Source: Nonomuraea sp. SYSU D8015 (GTDB taxonomy: Bacteria > Actinomycetota > Actinomycetes > Streptosporangiales > Streptosporangiaceae). From it: a DNA stretch of 64,000 nt. Shown here piece after piece: positions 52,428-61,085 of this stretch (position 1 is the stretch's first letter; every line of letters begins with the position of its first letter). The DNA is taken from contig NZ_VJYI01000032.1 in assembly GCF_008065375.1 (NCBI RefSeq), forward strand, positions 1-64,000. Reading direction: 5' to 3'. Under the pieces are notes generated by a model. That model worked only from the letters and a program-made list of their open reading frames with translations, had not been told where the DNA came from and ran no database searches. Both the position numbers and the translations under genes were made by a program.

Positions 52428-52476
52428 AAGGACTCGACTAGGTTAGCACTCCTTGGATGGTCCTTGCGCCACCGTT

Positions 52477-53055
52477 TCAGTCCCCCACCGCCCGCTTGGG
52501 CGGTTCCGCGTACTGGTCGAACAGCACATCCGGGTGTGGCGACGTGAGCTCGATCACCTCCGCCGGCGGCTCCTCCACCACGCGCCGCCGCTCCCGCGCC
52601 CGCCGCAGCCGTTCGGCGCGCGCCCGGCGGGCCCGTTCGCGGCGTTCCCTGTCCACGCGTACGGCCACCCGCAGGAACCCCATGTAGGAGAGCATGATCA
52701 CGATGGATGGCGCCACGCCCCACCACGGGATCATCTCGACCGCGGCCGTCACGACGGAGGCGATCACCAGCAGTGCGCAGAAGAACAGCAGGCGGCGCCG
52801 TCGGGCCACGATGATGGCGCGGCGGCGCAGGCGGAACTGGCGGACGTCGACCTTCTCGACGACCTCAGGGCCATCCTCCTCGTCCCCGTCCGAGGGGCCC
52901 AGGTTGTCGAGGTCGGGCAGCTGGTGCTCGCCCGTGTAGTGCTCTTCGAGCTCGGCCAGCTCGGCGAGGTTGGTCTTGTCCCTGCGCAGCCACATCGGGA
53001 TGAGGACGCAAAGCCACATCACCACGATGGCGAGATAGAGGAGGACGCTGCTCAC
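52477..53055 (-). CDS. sepX: SepX/GlpR-like divisome membrane protein
   Basis: 192 residues from the GTG at 53055, with GGAGG 6 bases upstream. One N-terminal helix (SSVLLYLAIVVMWLCVLIPM) is followed by WLRRDKTNLAELAELEEHY, a charged stretch, then two more helices (LLFFCALLVIASVVTAAVEM, GVAPSIVIMLSYMGFLRVAV) and an arginine-rich tail (RERRERARRARAERLRRARE). This is the architecture of SepX/GlpR, which acts in Streptomyces cell division. The neighbours (rimJ-type, mog, moaC, moeA, galU) match the usual sepX neighbourhood, supporting orthology. Confidence 0.85.
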   Translation of the reverse strand: MSSVLLYLAIVVMWLCVLIPMWLRRDKTNLAELAELEEHYTGEHQLPDLDNLGPSDGDEEDGPEVVEKVDVRQFRLRRRAIIVARRRRLLFFCALLVIASVVTAAVEMIPWWGVAPSIVIMLSYMGFLRVAVRVDRERRERARRARAERLRRARERRRVVEEPPAEVIELTSPHPDVLFDQYAEPPKRAVGD

Positions 53056-53179
53056 GACCACCTCCGGGCAGCATGAAGACGCGTGTGGGTTCGTTGCGTC
53101 TTCAATCTGCTCACGTCACGCACCGTAAGACCGCGTGTCACTGATTGACGAGCATTCGGTGCGGTGTGTCGCGAGATCG

Positions 53180-53884
53180 TCAAACCTCTTCGACGGGTGA
53201 CCCCCCGCGAGCTGCCGACTCACGCGCGCGACGCCACTGCACGAGCAGGCCGCCGGGAACGTCCTCGACGGTCAACGCGTAGCAGATGTGGTCGCGCCAG
53301 GCTCCGTCGATGTGGAGTTGGCGACGCCGAATGCCTTCTTCCCTGAATCCGAGCTTCTCAACCACCCTACGGCTGGCGTGATTCTCGGGGCGGATGTTCG
53401 CCTCCAGGCGATGCAATCCGGTGGTGAAAAAGCAGTGGTCAACGGCCATGGCCAGGGCGGTGGGGGTGATCCCCCGGCCGGCCACGGCGCCGTCGATCCA
53501 GTAGCCGACCTGGGCAGAACGGGCGGATCCCCACACGATGGCGCCCACGGTCAGCTGCCCCGCGAAACGCCCCTCGTACGTGACCACCCACGGCAGCGCC
53601 AGCCCCTGCCGGGCCTCCCTGCGCAGGGTGCCGACCATGGAGATGTAGGGGCCGAGGCCGGTCCTGAACAGCGGTGTCTCTGGATTGCTCGGCTCCCAGG
53701 GACGCAGCCAGTCGGCATTGCGCAGTCTGGTCTCGCGCCACACCCGTACGTCACTCAGCCGCAGCGGCCGGAGGCCTACCGGACCTTCGTTCAGTGTCGC
53801 CGGCCAGCCACGAAGTCGATCCACGCTCTCATCATCCCCCCAAGGGGCACGATGTCGCCACGCGTGCACCGAATCCGTGGTCAA
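53180..53884 (-). CDS. GNAT acetyltransferase, RimJ/RimL-like
   Basis: 234 residues from TTG at 53884, overlapping the mog stop (TTGA). GNAT signatures: VGLRPLRLSDVRVWRETRLR, VVTYEGRFAGQLTVGAIVWG, AQVGYWIDGAVAGRGITPTA (CoA-binding loop) and HRLEANIRPENHASRRVVEK, LGFREEGIRRRQLHIDGAWR. The family acetylates N-termini of ribosomal or other proteins. The first ~35 residues are outside the domain. It is conserved in this position, so it is likely a standing member of the operon. Confidence 0.9.
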   Translation of the reverse strand: MTTDSVHAWRHRAPWGDDESVDRLRGWPATLNEGPVGLRPLRLSDVRVWRETRLRNADWLRPWEPSNPETPLFRTGLGPYISMVGTLRREARQGLALPWVVTYEGRFAGQLTVGAIVWGSARSAQVGYWIDGAVAGRGITPTALAMAVDHCFFTTGLHRLEANIRPENHASRRVVEKLGFREEGIRRRQLHIDGAWRDHICYALTVEDVPGGLLVQWRRARESAARGGSPVEEV

Positions 53885-54360
53885 CGGGGGTGATCGCCGC
53901 CTCTGATCTGGTCGACCGCGTGCCGCAGGATCGGGGCGAGAACGGCGACGCCGTCGCGTACGCCACCGGACGATCCGGGCAGGTTCACGATCAGGGTGTC
54001 GCCCGCCTGCCCCGCGAGCCCTCGGGACAGGACGGATGTGGGTACCTTCTCCCGGTTCGCCAGCCTGACCGCCTCGGCAATGCCGGGAATCTCCCGGGAA
54101 ATCACCCGGGCCGTCATCTCCGGCGTCAGGTCCATCGGCGTCAGCCCGGTGCCCCCGGTGGTCACGATGACCTCGTATCCGCCCGCGACGCCCTCACGCA
54201 GCGCCGCCTCGACGGCCTCGCCGTCCGGCACCACCACAGGACCGTCGACGGCGTCGCAGCCGGCCTCGTCCCGCAGCAACTCGACGAGCAGCGGTCCTGA
54301 TTTATCGGCATAAATCCCGGCCGACGCCCGGTTCGACACGGTGATCACCAACGCCCGCAT
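53881..54360 (-). CDS. mog: Molybdopterin adenylyltransferase
   Basis: 159 residues. ALVITVSNRASAGIYADKSG opens the MoeB/MogA-like fold, and GGYEVIVTTGGTGLTPMDLT holds the conserved substrate-binding TGGTG. TARVISREIPGIAEAVRLAN and TLIVNLPGSSGGVRDGVAVL complete it. It adenylates molybdopterin before metal insertion by MoeA. Its ATG overlaps the moaC stop by one base (TGATG). Confidence 0.95.
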   Translation of the reverse strand: MRALVITVSNRASAGIYADKSGPLLVELLRDEAGCDAVDGPVVVPDGEAVEAALREGVAGGYEVIVTTGGTGLTPMDLTPEMTARVISREIPGIAEAVRLANREKVPTSVLSRGLAGQAGDTLIVNLPGSSGGVRDGVAVLAPILRHAVDQIRGGDHPR

Positions 54361-54836
54361 CACGCCTGCTCCCGCGCCCACCGGCCGGTCTTCCCGCCCA
54401 GCTTCTCCTCCACCCGCACATCGGTGATCACAGCGCCCGGATCGACCGCCTTCACCATGTCGATCAGCGCCAGCGCCGCCACGGAGACCGCCGTCAGCGC
54501 CTCCATCTCCACGCCCGTACGGTCGGCCGTCTTCACCCGGCACGTGATCGCCACGCCCCAGTCCTCGACGTCCAGCGTCACCTTCACGCCGTGCAACGCG
54601 ATCGGATGGCAGAGCGGGATGAGGTCAGGTGTCCGCTTCGCCCCCATGATCCCCGCGATCCGCGCCACCCCGAGTGCGTCGCCCTTGGGCACCTCACCCG
54701 ACCGCAGCAGCTCCACGACCTCGGCCGACAGCAGCACGCGCCCGGTGGCCACGGCGCTGCGGGCCGACACGTCCTTGGCGGACACGTCCACCATGCGCGC
54801 CGCGCCGGTCTCGTCGATGTGCGTCAACTCGCTCAC
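54360..54836 (-). CDS. moaC: Cyclic pyranopterin monophosphate synthase
   Basis: 158 residues, starting with GTG that overlaps the moeA stop (GTGA). LTHIDETGAARMVDVSAKDV, ARIAGIMGAKRTPDLIPLCH, PIALHGVKVTLDV, KTADRTGVEMEALTAVSVAA and ALIDMVKAVDPGAVITDVRV are invariant MoaC blocks, including LCHP and the GxEMEA active-site loop. It makes cyclic pyranopterin monophosphate from the MoaA product. The sulfur-adding MoaD/E genes are not in the window. Confidence 0.97.
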   Translation of the reverse strand: MSELTHIDETGAARMVDVSAKDVSARSAVATGRVLLSAEVVELLRSGEVPKGDALGVARIAGIMGAKRTPDLIPLCHPIALHGVKVTLDVEDWGVAITCRVKTADRTGVEMEALTAVSVAALALIDMVKAVDPGAVITDVRVEEKLGGKTGRWAREQA

Positions 54837-56020
54837 AGCCGGATCACCTCCACCTCGCTGCCGCCCGCCACCTCGGTCACGTCCTCCGGCACGACGATCA
54901 GCGCGTTCGCCGAGGCCAGGGCGGCCAGTTGGTGGGAGCCCTGCCCGTGCACCGGCGAGACCGTGCCGTCGGAGGCGAGCACGCCCCGCAGGAACGACCG
55001 CTTACCCGCGGGCGATCGCAGCGCCCCGGTGACGTACGCGGTCACGGTCTCGGGCATGCCGCCCGGCAGCCCGCGCATCTTGTCGAGCGCGGGACGGACG
55101 AACAGCATGAACGACACGAAGGACGACACCGGATTGCCGGGAAGCGCGAAGATCGGCACCTGGTCGTCCCCCAGGACGCCGAATCCCTGCGGCATCCCCG
55201 GCTGCATGGCGACCTTGTCGAAGCGTACGGTGCCCAGAGGCGACAAAGCCTCCTTGACCGGCTCGTACGCCCCCATCGACACCCCGCCGCTGGTGATGAT
55301 CGCGTCCGCCCGCAGCAGTTGGGTGTCGAGCTGCTCGAGCAGCGCGCCCGGATCGTCCCCGACGGAGCCCGCGCGGAACCCGTCGGCGCCCGCCTCCAGG
55401 ACCGCGGCCGTCAACGTGAAGCTGTTGGAATCCCAGATCTGCCCCGGAGCGAGCTGCCCGCCCGGCTCCACCAGCTCGGCCCCCGTGGAGATGACGACGA
55501 CCCGGGGCCGCGGCCGCGCCCAGACGCGCCGCCGCCCCACCCCGGCGATGATCCCCAGCTGTGCGGGGCGGATCACCGTGCCCGGCTTGAGCACGACCTC
55601 GCCGGCCTGGACATCCTCCCCCGCCCGGCGGATCGCGTTGCCGGCCTGGACCGGACGGTCGATCCGGACGGAGACCGTCCCCCCGTCCGTCCATTCCACC
55701 GGCACCACGGCGTCGGCCCCGGCGGGGAGAAGGGCGCCGGTCATGATGCGAACGGCGTGGCCGGGGCCCACGGCCCGCAACTCGTCGGACCCGGCGGCCA
55801 CGTCGTCGATCACCGGCAAAGTCACCGGAACGTCGGATATGTCAGCAGCCCGTACGGCATAGCCGTCCATGGCCGAGTTGTCGAACGGCGGCAACGGCAC
55901 CGGCGAGGCCACCTCCTCGGCCAGCGTCGCCCCCAGCGCCTGCTCCAGCTCCAGCTCCAGCGGCGCCAGCGGACGCACGGTGGCCAGGATCTCGGCCAGG
56001 TGCGCGTCAACCGACTTCAT
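54833..56020 (-). CDS. moeA: Molybdopterin molybdenumtransferase
   Basis: 395 residues. PLPPFDNSAMDGYAVRAADI (domain I) is followed by RIMTGALLPAGADAVVPVE (domain II). IISTGAEL-type VVISTGAELVEPGG and WDSNSFTLTAAVLEAGA, then DAIITSGGVSMGAYEPVKEA, mark the MogA-like domain III, and FALPGNPVSSFVSFMLFV, KRSFLRGVL and LASANALIVVPE follow. It inserts molybdate into adenylated molybdopterin. Its N-terminal end overlaps galU by 14 bases, so the operon runs galU-moeA-moaC-mog-rimJ-like. Confidence 0.97.
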   Translation of the reverse strand: MKSVDAHLAEILATVRPLAPLELELEQALGATLAEEVASPVPLPPFDNSAMDGYAVRAADISDVPVTLPVIDDVAAGSDELRAVGPGHAVRIMTGALLPAGADAVVPVEWTDGGTVSVRIDRPVQAGNAIRRAGEDVQAGEVVLKPGTVIRPAQLGIIAGVGRRRVWARPRPRVVVISTGAELVEPGGQLAPGQIWDSNSFTLTAAVLEAGADGFRAGSVGDDPGALLEQLDTQLLRADAIITSGGVSMGAYEPVKEALSPLGTVRFDKVAMQPGMPQGFGVLGDDQVPIFALPGNPVSSFVSFMLFVRPALDKMRGLPGGMPETVTAYVTGALRSPAGKRSFLRGVLASDGTVSPVHGQGSHQLAALASANALIVVPEDVTEVAGGSEVEVIRL

Positions 56021-56909
56021 CGAGGAACTCCCGCAACCACGGCACGAAGTCCTTCGCCAGATCCTCCCGGTCCGCCGCGAACCTCACAACCGTCCGCAGA
56101 TAGTCGAGCTTGTCGCCGGTGTCGTAGCGACGGCCCCGGAACAGCACGCCGTGCACCGGGCCGCCGGCGTCGCTGCCGCGGCCGGCGAGCGTGCGCAGCG
56201 CGTCGGTGAGCTGGATCTCGCCCCCGCGGCCCGGCGGGGTGTTCTCCAGCACCTCGAAGACGGCCGGGTCGATCACGTAGCGGCCGATGATGGCCCAGTT
56301 GGACGGCGCCTCGTCGGCCGGCGGCTTCTCGACCAGGTCGGTCACCCGTACGACGTCGTCCTCGGCGGTGGGCTCGATGGTGGCGACGCCGTACAGCGAC
56401 ACCTGCTCCTTCGGCACCTCCATCAGCGCGATCACGCTGCCGCCGTACGTGTTGCGTACCTCTATCATTCGTTTGAGCAGCTCGTCGCGCCGGTCGATCA
56501 GGTCGTCGCCGAGGAGGCAGGCGAACGGGTGGTCGCCGACGTGCTGCTTGGCGCAGAGCACCGCGTGGCCGAGCCCCTTCGGCTCGCCCTGCCGCACGTA
56601 GTGGAGCGTGGCCAGGGACGCGGGCTCGCGAACCTGGGACAGCCGGTGCTCGTCGCCCTTGGCCTCGAGGGCCTCCTCGAGCTCGAACGCACGGTCGAAA
56701 TGGTCTTCGATGGAGCGCTTGTTCTTACCGGTGACCATGAGGACGTCGAGCAGCCCAGCGGAGGCGGCCTCCTCGACGACATACTGGATCGCGGGCTTGT
56801 CGACGATGGGCAACATCTCCTTGGGTGTCGCCTTGGTCGCCGGGAGGAACCGGGTGCCCAGACCCGCGGCGGGCACGACGGCTTTCGTCACAGGGTCGAA
56901 GTCAGCCAT
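56007..56909 (-). CDS. galU: UTP-glucose-1-phosphate uridylyltransferase
   Basis: 300 residues. KAVVPAAGLGTRFLPATKAT, PKEMLPIVDKPAIQYVVEEA, VTGKNKRSIEDHFDRAFELE, YVRQGEPKGLGHAVLCAKQH, FACLLGDDLI, GRYVIDPAVFEVLENTPPGR and GEIQLTDALR are the complete GalU signature set, with GLGTR as the nucleotide loop. It makes UDP-glucose for cell-surface sugars. It is the first gene of the operon, divergent from fthC with 24 bases between the starts, so both promoters overlap the coding edges. Confidence 0.97.
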   Translation of the reverse strand: MADFDPVTKAVVPAAGLGTRFLPATKATPKEMLPIVDKPAIQYVVEEAASAGLLDVLMVTGKNKRSIEDHFDRAFELEEALEAKGDEHRLSQVREPASLATLHYVRQGEPKGLGHAVLCAKQHVGDHPFACLLGDDLIDRRDELLKRMIEVRNTYGGSVIALMEVPKEQVSLYGVATIEPTAEDDVVRVTDLVEKPPADEAPSNWAIIGRYVIDPAVFEVLENTPPGRGGEIQLTDALRTLAGRGSDAGGPVHGVLFRGRRYDTGDKLDYLRTVVRFAADREDLAKDFVPWLREFLDEVG

Positions 56910-56933
56910 GAGTAGACCCTAGTGGAGGGACCT

Positions 56934-57503
56934 GTGGACAAGCTCAACCTGCGCCGCGACCTGAAAGCGGCGCGTAGCTCCCTCTCCCCCGAACAGCTGC
57001 GGGCAAACGCCATCAAAGTCCGCGAAACGCTGCTCGAACAGCCGTGGGTCCAAATGGCCGGATTGGTGGCCTGCTACTGGTCGACGGGGTCGGAGCCGGA
57101 GACGCACGGGCTCGTGTTCGCTCTCTGGAAACACGGCGCCACGGTGATCCTTCCCGTGCTGCGCGAGGACTACGACCTGGATTGGGCGGTGTACGACGGG
57201 CCGGACACGCTCAAGCCCGGCCGCTTCGGGATCATGGAGCCGGTCGACACGCGCCGCGGCGTCGACGCCATCCGCACGGCCGCGCTGGTGATCGTGCCGG
57301 CGCTGGCGGTCGACCGGCGGACGGGCGTGCGCCTCGGCCGCGGCGGCGGCTCGTACGATCGAGCCCTGGCCAGGGTCGGCCCGAACGTACCGACGGTGGC
57401 CCTGCTGCACGAGGGCGAACTGATCGACGGCGTCCCCGCGGAACCGCACGATCAGCAGGTCCGATATGCGGTGACACCAGAGGGACTCATTACTCTTATG
57501 TGA
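56934..57503 (+). CDS. fthC: 5-formyltetrahydrofolate cyclo-ligase
   Basis: 189 residues from the GTG at 56934 with GGAGGGA 5 bases upstream; an earlier in-frame GTG overlaps the ribosome-binding site. LRRDLKAARSSLSPEQLRAN, VACYWSTGSEPETHGLVFAL and VILPVLREDYDLDWAVYDGP precede GRFGIMEPVDTRRGVDAIRT. The signature VIVPALAVDRRTGVRLGRGG, GSYDRALAR, is intact. It converts 5-formyl-THF to methenyl-THF with ATP. Followed 24 bases later by the antiporter gene. Confidence 0.95.
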   Translation: MDKLNLRRDLKAARSSLSPEQLRANAIKVRETLLEQPWVQMAGLVACYWSTGSEPETHGLVFALWKHGATVILPVLREDYDLDWAVYDGPDTLKPGRFGIMEPVDTRRGVDAIRTAALVIVPALAVDRRTGVRLGRGGGSYDRALARVGPNVPTVALLHEGELIDGVPAEPHDQQVRYAVTPEGLITLM

Positions 57504-57526
57504 ACACAGGGACGAGAGGGGGCCGG

Positions 57527-59029
57527 ATGACGCATGACGTCTGGCTCCTCGTCGGCGCGGGGATCGTCATCGCGGCCATCGCATCCGTACGCGTGGCGCA
57601 TCGCAGCGGTCTGCCGAGTCTGCTGCTGTTCCTCGGCTTCGGGCTGGTCCTGGGCGATTTCGGCTTCGGGTTCTCCATCAAAGATCCCCAGCTCGCCCAG
57701 CAGATCGGCCTGACCGCGCTGGCGCTGATCCTCGCCGAAGGCGGTCTGACCACGAACTGGTCCCATGTACGGCGTTCCGTCCCCATAGCCATGGTGATGG
57801 CGACCGCGGGCGTGACGGTCAGCATCGTCGTGCTGGCGCTGGCCGTACAGGGGCTGCTCGGCTTCGACGGCAACACCGCGCTGATCCTCGGCGCGGTGCT
57901 GGCCTCCACGGACGCGGCCGCCGTCTTCTCCGTGCTGCGCAGACTGCCGCTGCCGCCGCGCCTGGCGGGCGTACTGGAGGCGGAGTCGGGGTTCAACGAC
58001 GCCCCCACGGTCATCGCCGTGGCGTTGCTCAGCGGGGGCTCCCACAACCCGTCCGTGGGAACGTTCCTGCTCCAAACCTCGATCGAGTTGGTCATCGGCG
58101 CCGCGGTGGGCCTGGGGGTGGGTCCCGCGGGCGCATACGCGCTGCGCCGCGTCGCGCTCCCCGCCTCCGGCCTGTACCCGATCGCCGTCCTCGCGCTCAC
58201 GTTCGTCTCGTACGGCGGCGCGGTGCTGCTGCACGGCTCCGGGTTCCTGGCCGTCTACCTGACGGCGCTGATCCTGGGCAACTCGCGGCTGCCGCACCGG
58301 GCTGCGACCAGGGGTTTCGCGGAGGGCGCGGCGTGGCTGGCGCAGATCGGGCTCTTCGTCATGCTCGGCATGATGGCCAGCTACGAGGCGATGCCGTCGG
58401 CGATCGTCCCCGGGCTGGTCACCGGCACCCTGCTGGTGCTCCTGGCGCGGCCGCTGTCCGTACTGGTCAGCTCAGTGCTGTCGTGGGCGTTGAGACTGGG
58501 CTGGGTGAACTGGCGCGAGCAGATGTTCCTGTCGTGGGCCGGGCTGCGCGGCGCGATCCCGATCGTGCTCGCGACCATCCCATGGGCGGCCGGCGTCGAG
58601 GGCTCCGAGGACATCTTCAACCAGGTCTTCGTGATCGTCATCGTGTTCACCCTGCTCCAGGGGCCGACGCTGCCGCTCGCGGCGCGGCTCCTGCGGGTGG
58701 CCGCCCCCGGCGAGGCGCACGACCTGGAGGTGGAGGCGGCGCCGCTGGAGGAGCTCAAGGCGGACCTGCTGCAGATCAAGGTCCCGGCAGGGTCTCGCCT
58801 GCACGGCGTGGAGATCTTCGAGCTGCGCCTTCCTGCCGGCGCACAGGTCACCCTGATCGTCCGCGACGGCAAATCCTTCGTGCCTACCACCACCACGCGG
58901 GTCAGGGCCGACGACCAGCTCCTGATCGTCACCACCGCCGCCTGCCGCGACCAGGTCGAACGCCGGTTGCGGGCGGTGAGCCGCAGCGGCAAGCTGGCCG
59001 GTTGGTACGGGGAGCGGGGACAGGAATAG
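57527..59029 (+). CDS. CPA1-family K+/H+ antiporter with TrkA-C domain
   Basis: 500 residues from the ATG at 57527. Twelve or so helices carry the CPA1 motifs LALILAEGGLTTNWSHVRRS, VLASTDAAAVFSVLRRLPLP (the ion-binding TDxAAVF region), VLEAESGFNDAPTVIAVALL and MFLSWAGLRGAIPIVLATIP. The C-terminus has a TrkA-C domain (LLQIKVPAGSRLHGVEIFEL, VTLIVRDGKSFVPTTTTRVR, ADDQLLIV), which binds nucleotides such as c-di-AMP in related CpaA/KhtT-type systems. Likely a NhaP2/CvrA-like potassium/proton antiporter. Confidence 0.93.
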   Translation: MTHDVWLLVGAGIVIAAIASVRVAHRSGLPSLLLFLGFGLVLGDFGFGFSIKDPQLAQQIGLTALALILAEGGLTTNWSHVRRSVPIAMVMATAGVTVSIVVLALAVQGLLGFDGNTALILGAVLASTDAAAVFSVLRRLPLPPRLAGVLEAESGFNDAPTVIAVALLSGGSHNPSVGTFLLQTSIELVIGAAVGLGVGPAGAYALRRVALPASGLYPIAVLALTFVSYGGAVLLHGSGFLAVYLTALILGNSRLPHRAATRGFAEGAAWLAQIGLFVMLGMMASYEAMPSAIVPGLVTGTLLVLLARPLSVLVSSVLSWALRLGWVNWREQMFLSWAGLRGAIPIVLATIPWAAGVEGSEDIFNQVFVIVIVFTLLQGPTLPLAARLLRVAAPGEAHDLEVEAAPLEELKADLLQIKVPAGSRLHGVEIFELRLPAGAQVTLIVRDGKSFVPTTTTRVRADDQLLIVTTAACRDQVERRLRAVSRSGKLAGWYGERGQE

Positions 59030-59052
59030 CCGTTTGACCTAATCGGTTAGCA

Positions 59053-59079
59053 TTAGCAGTCGCAACGCTCGAGTGCCAG
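59053..59079. promoter_or_regulatory. CIRCE-like inverted repeat upstream of the fmdB-like gene
   Basis: TTAGCAGTC-N9-GAGTGCCAG matches the HrcA operator consensus TTAGCACTC-N9-GAGTGCTAA in 15 of 18 arm positions with the exact 9-base spacing. It is 20 bases before the GTG start. TTGACC at 59034-59039 could be the -35 box of the same promoter. Confidence 0.45.
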
Positions 59080-59098
59080 ATTCTGTAGGAGGAGCCGC

Positions 59099-59416
59099 GT
59101 GCCGACTTACCAGTACGCCTGTAACGACTGCGGTGAGCAGCTCGAGGTCGTCCAGAAGTTCAGCGACGACGCGTTGACGGTGTGCCCGGCGTGCCAGGGG
59201 AACCTGCGGAAGGTGTTCTCCGCGGTGGGCATCGTTTTCAAGGGCTCCGGCTTCTACCGGACCGACAACCGCGCGTCGTCGTCTTCGTCGTCCTCGTCCA
59301 ACGGGTCGTCCAACGGGTCGTCGTCCAACGGGTCGTCGAAGTCCTCGGAGAGCAAGTCCTCGGACTCCTCCAGCTCGTCCACCCCGGCCCCTGCGCCTGC
59401 CGCCGCCTCCAACTGA
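59099..59416 (+). CDS. FmdB-family zinc ribbon protein with serine-rich tail
   Basis: 105 residues from GTG with an ideal AGGAGGA. The zinc ribbon is PTYQYACNDCGEQLEVVQKF, then TVCPACQGNLRKVFSAVGIV with FKGSGFYRTDNR; two CxxC pairs. The last ~45 residues are a low-complexity tail of Ser, Asn, Gly and Lys (SNGSSNGSSSNGSSKSSESK). FmdB proteins are of uncertain function, proposed regulators. The DNA of the tail is a repetitive tcgtcc pattern prone to slippage. Confidence 0.95.
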   Translation: MPTYQYACNDCGEQLEVVQKFSDDALTVCPACQGNLRKVFSAVGIVFKGSGFYRTDNRASSSSSSSSNGSSNGSSSNGSSKSSESKSSDSSSSSTPAPAPAAASN

Positions 59417-59448
59417 GCCTTACCGGCTCCAGAGCGAACGGCTCCTCC

Positions 59449-59473
59449 AGGGCGCGCCTTCCGGGCGCGCCCT
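59449..59473 (+). terminator. Hairpin after fmdB-like gene
   Basis: A 10-bp perfect stem (AGGGCGCGCC/GGCGCGCCCT) with a five-base loop ends in a TTT run, 33 bases after the stop codon. It would act on plus-strand transcripts. Confidence 0.75.
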
Positions 59474-59525
59474 TTCCAGCCGTACAGCTCTACGCGTCAA
59501 CCCAACGGGCCGGTACCTTTCCCTC

Positions 59526-60083
59526 ATGGGGAAGGACGGGACCGGTCATCGGCATGCCGTCGTCATACCCGGCGGCGGGTTCGGCCCGCAGGCGGGCCTG
59601 CTGGCGTACGCGAGCGCAGCCGCAGACCGCCGTGGCGCCGGCGTGGAGCTGATCTCGTGGAATCCGCCCTTGGACGGCCGCCCTTTGGAGGAGTTGTCGC
59701 CCTGGGTCCACGACCAGGTGACGCCCGTCGTGGCGAAGCTCCCCACGCCCACGCCCCTCCTGATCGGCAAGTCACTCGGCTCGTACGGCGCGAGCGTGGC
59801 CGCCGAGCGCGCCCTGCCGGCCGTCTGGCTGACGCCGCTGCTCACGATGGCCCCGTGCCGGGAGGCCCTGCGCCGTGCCACGAAGCCGTTCCTCCTCGTC
59901 GGCGGCACCGCGGACCCTTTCTGGGACGGCGCCGTGGCCCGGAAGCTGACGCCGCACGTGCTCGAGGTCACCGACGCCGACCACGGCATGAAGGTGCCGG
60001 GCCCGCTGCAGAGATCCGCCGAAGTCCTCGGCCAGGTGCTGACGACCATCGAACGATTCCTCGACGACGTCGTCTGGCGCTGA
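59526..60083 (+). CDS. Small alpha/beta hydrolase
   Basis: 185 residues. HAVVIPGGGFGPQAGLLAYA holds the oxyanion-hole region. LLIGKSLGSYGASVAAERAL contains the GxSxG-type nucleophile (Ser in GKSLG), TKPFLLVGGTADPFWDGAVA the acid and EVTDADHGMKVPG the catalytic histidine. It lacks a lid domain, so it resembles dienelactone-hydrolase-like esterases of unknown substrate. No signal peptide; cytoplasmic. Confidence 0.88.
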   Translation: MGKDGTGHRHAVVIPGGGFGPQAGLLAYASAAADRRGAGVELISWNPPLDGRPLEELSPWVHDQVTPVVAKLPTPTPLLIGKSLGSYGASVAAERALPAVWLTPLLTMAPCREALRRATKPFLLVGGTADPFWDGAVARKLTPHVLEVTDADHGMKVPGPLQRSAEVLGQVLTTIERFLDDVVWR

Positions 60084-60278
60084 CGCGCGGCCCGGCCGCC
60101 CCGCGATCGACCATTCACCCAAGCCGCGGACCATCTTGCCGATCGGCCACCAACGTCCGCGACCCGTCACGTCCCACGACAGGCGCTCCAACCGACCAAC
60201 CAGGTGAGTTGGCACGTTATCCACAGAACGCGGCTCGGTCACGCCTGGCCCACCGCCGATGCGGCTACTCTCGGCGCC

Positions 60279-61085
60279 ATGGTCACTCGCGCAGACATCG
60301 GCGTCATCGGCGGCTCAGGGTTCTACTCGCTTCTCGACGACGCCGAGGAGATCGAACTCGCCACTCCTTACGGCCCACCGAGCGACATCGTCACGATCGG
60401 ACGCATCGGCTCGCGCTCGGTGGCGTTCATCCCCCGGCACGGGCGAGATCACCGCTTCCCGCCGCACCGCATCCCCTATCGTGCCAACCTCTGGGCGCTG
60501 CGTTCCCTCGGCGTCCGCCAAGTGCTCGCGCCGAGCGCCGTAGGGTCCCTGCAAGCCGCGTACGGCCCGGGGGCCATGGTCATCCCCGACCAGCTGGTAG
60601 ATCGCACGTCAGGACGCGTTCAGACCTACTACGACATCGACGGCGCCGTCCACGTCTCGTTCGCCGACCCCTACTGCCCGTCCGGCCGCGCGGTGGCCGT
60701 CCAGGTGGCCCGCGCCGGCGATTGGGAGACCGTCGACGGCGGCACGCTGGTGGTCATCGAGGGCCCGCGCTTCTCCACCCGGGCGGAGTCCCAGTGGTTC
60801 GCCGCCAACGGCTGGTCGATCATCGGCATGACCGGCTTCCCCGAGGCGGTCCTGGCCCGCGAGCTGGCCCTCTGCTACACGTCGCTCTGCCTGGTGACCG
60901 ACCACGACGCCGGGGTGGAGGCGGGCCAGGGCGTGACGCACGACGAGGTCCTCGAGTTCTTCGCGCAAAACGTCACCCGCATGCGCACGCTGGTGGCCGA
61001 GACCGTGGAGGCCCTGCCCGAAGAGCGCACGTGCCCCTGCGGCGGCGCCCTGGACGGCATCAAGCTCCCCTTCGACCTGCCGTGA
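60279..61085 (+). CDS. S-methyl-5'-thioadenosine phosphorylase-like enzyme
   Basis: 268 residues from the ATG at 60279; an earlier in-frame ATG at 60204 adds an unrelated leader. IGVIGGSGFYSLLDDAEEIE, RHGRDHRFPPHRIPYRANLW and VLAPSAVGSLQ give the phosphate and ribose sites. VIEGPRFSTRAESQWFAANG, IIGMTGFPEAVLARELALCY and CLVTDHDAGVEAG are typical of MTAP/PNP class II trimers, with Asp in TDHD acting on the purine. It salvages MTA, or the inosine analogue MTI in actinobacteria. Overlaps the following gene by 4 bases (GTGA). Confidence 0.92.
   Translation: MVTRADIGVIGGSGFYSLLDDAEEIELATPYGPPSDIVTIGRIGSRSVAFIPRHGRDHRFPPHRIPYRANLWALRSLGVRQVLAPSAVGSLQAAYGPGAMVIPDQLVDRTSGRVQTYYDIDGAVHVSFADPYCPSGRAVAVQVARAGDWETVDGGTLVVIEGPRFSTRAESQWFAANGWSIIGMTGFPEAVLARELALCYTSLCLVTDHDAGVEAGQGVTHDEVLEFFAQNVTRMRTLVAETVEALPEERTCPCGGALDGIKLPFDLP

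Noticed and set aside
51482..52441. Plus-strand frame running through the tRNA, ending in EGIRTPDPFDANEVRYRT
   Set aside because: That string is the classic antisense translation of a tRNA gene; only the part before ~52020 is real (decayed) transposase-like sequence.
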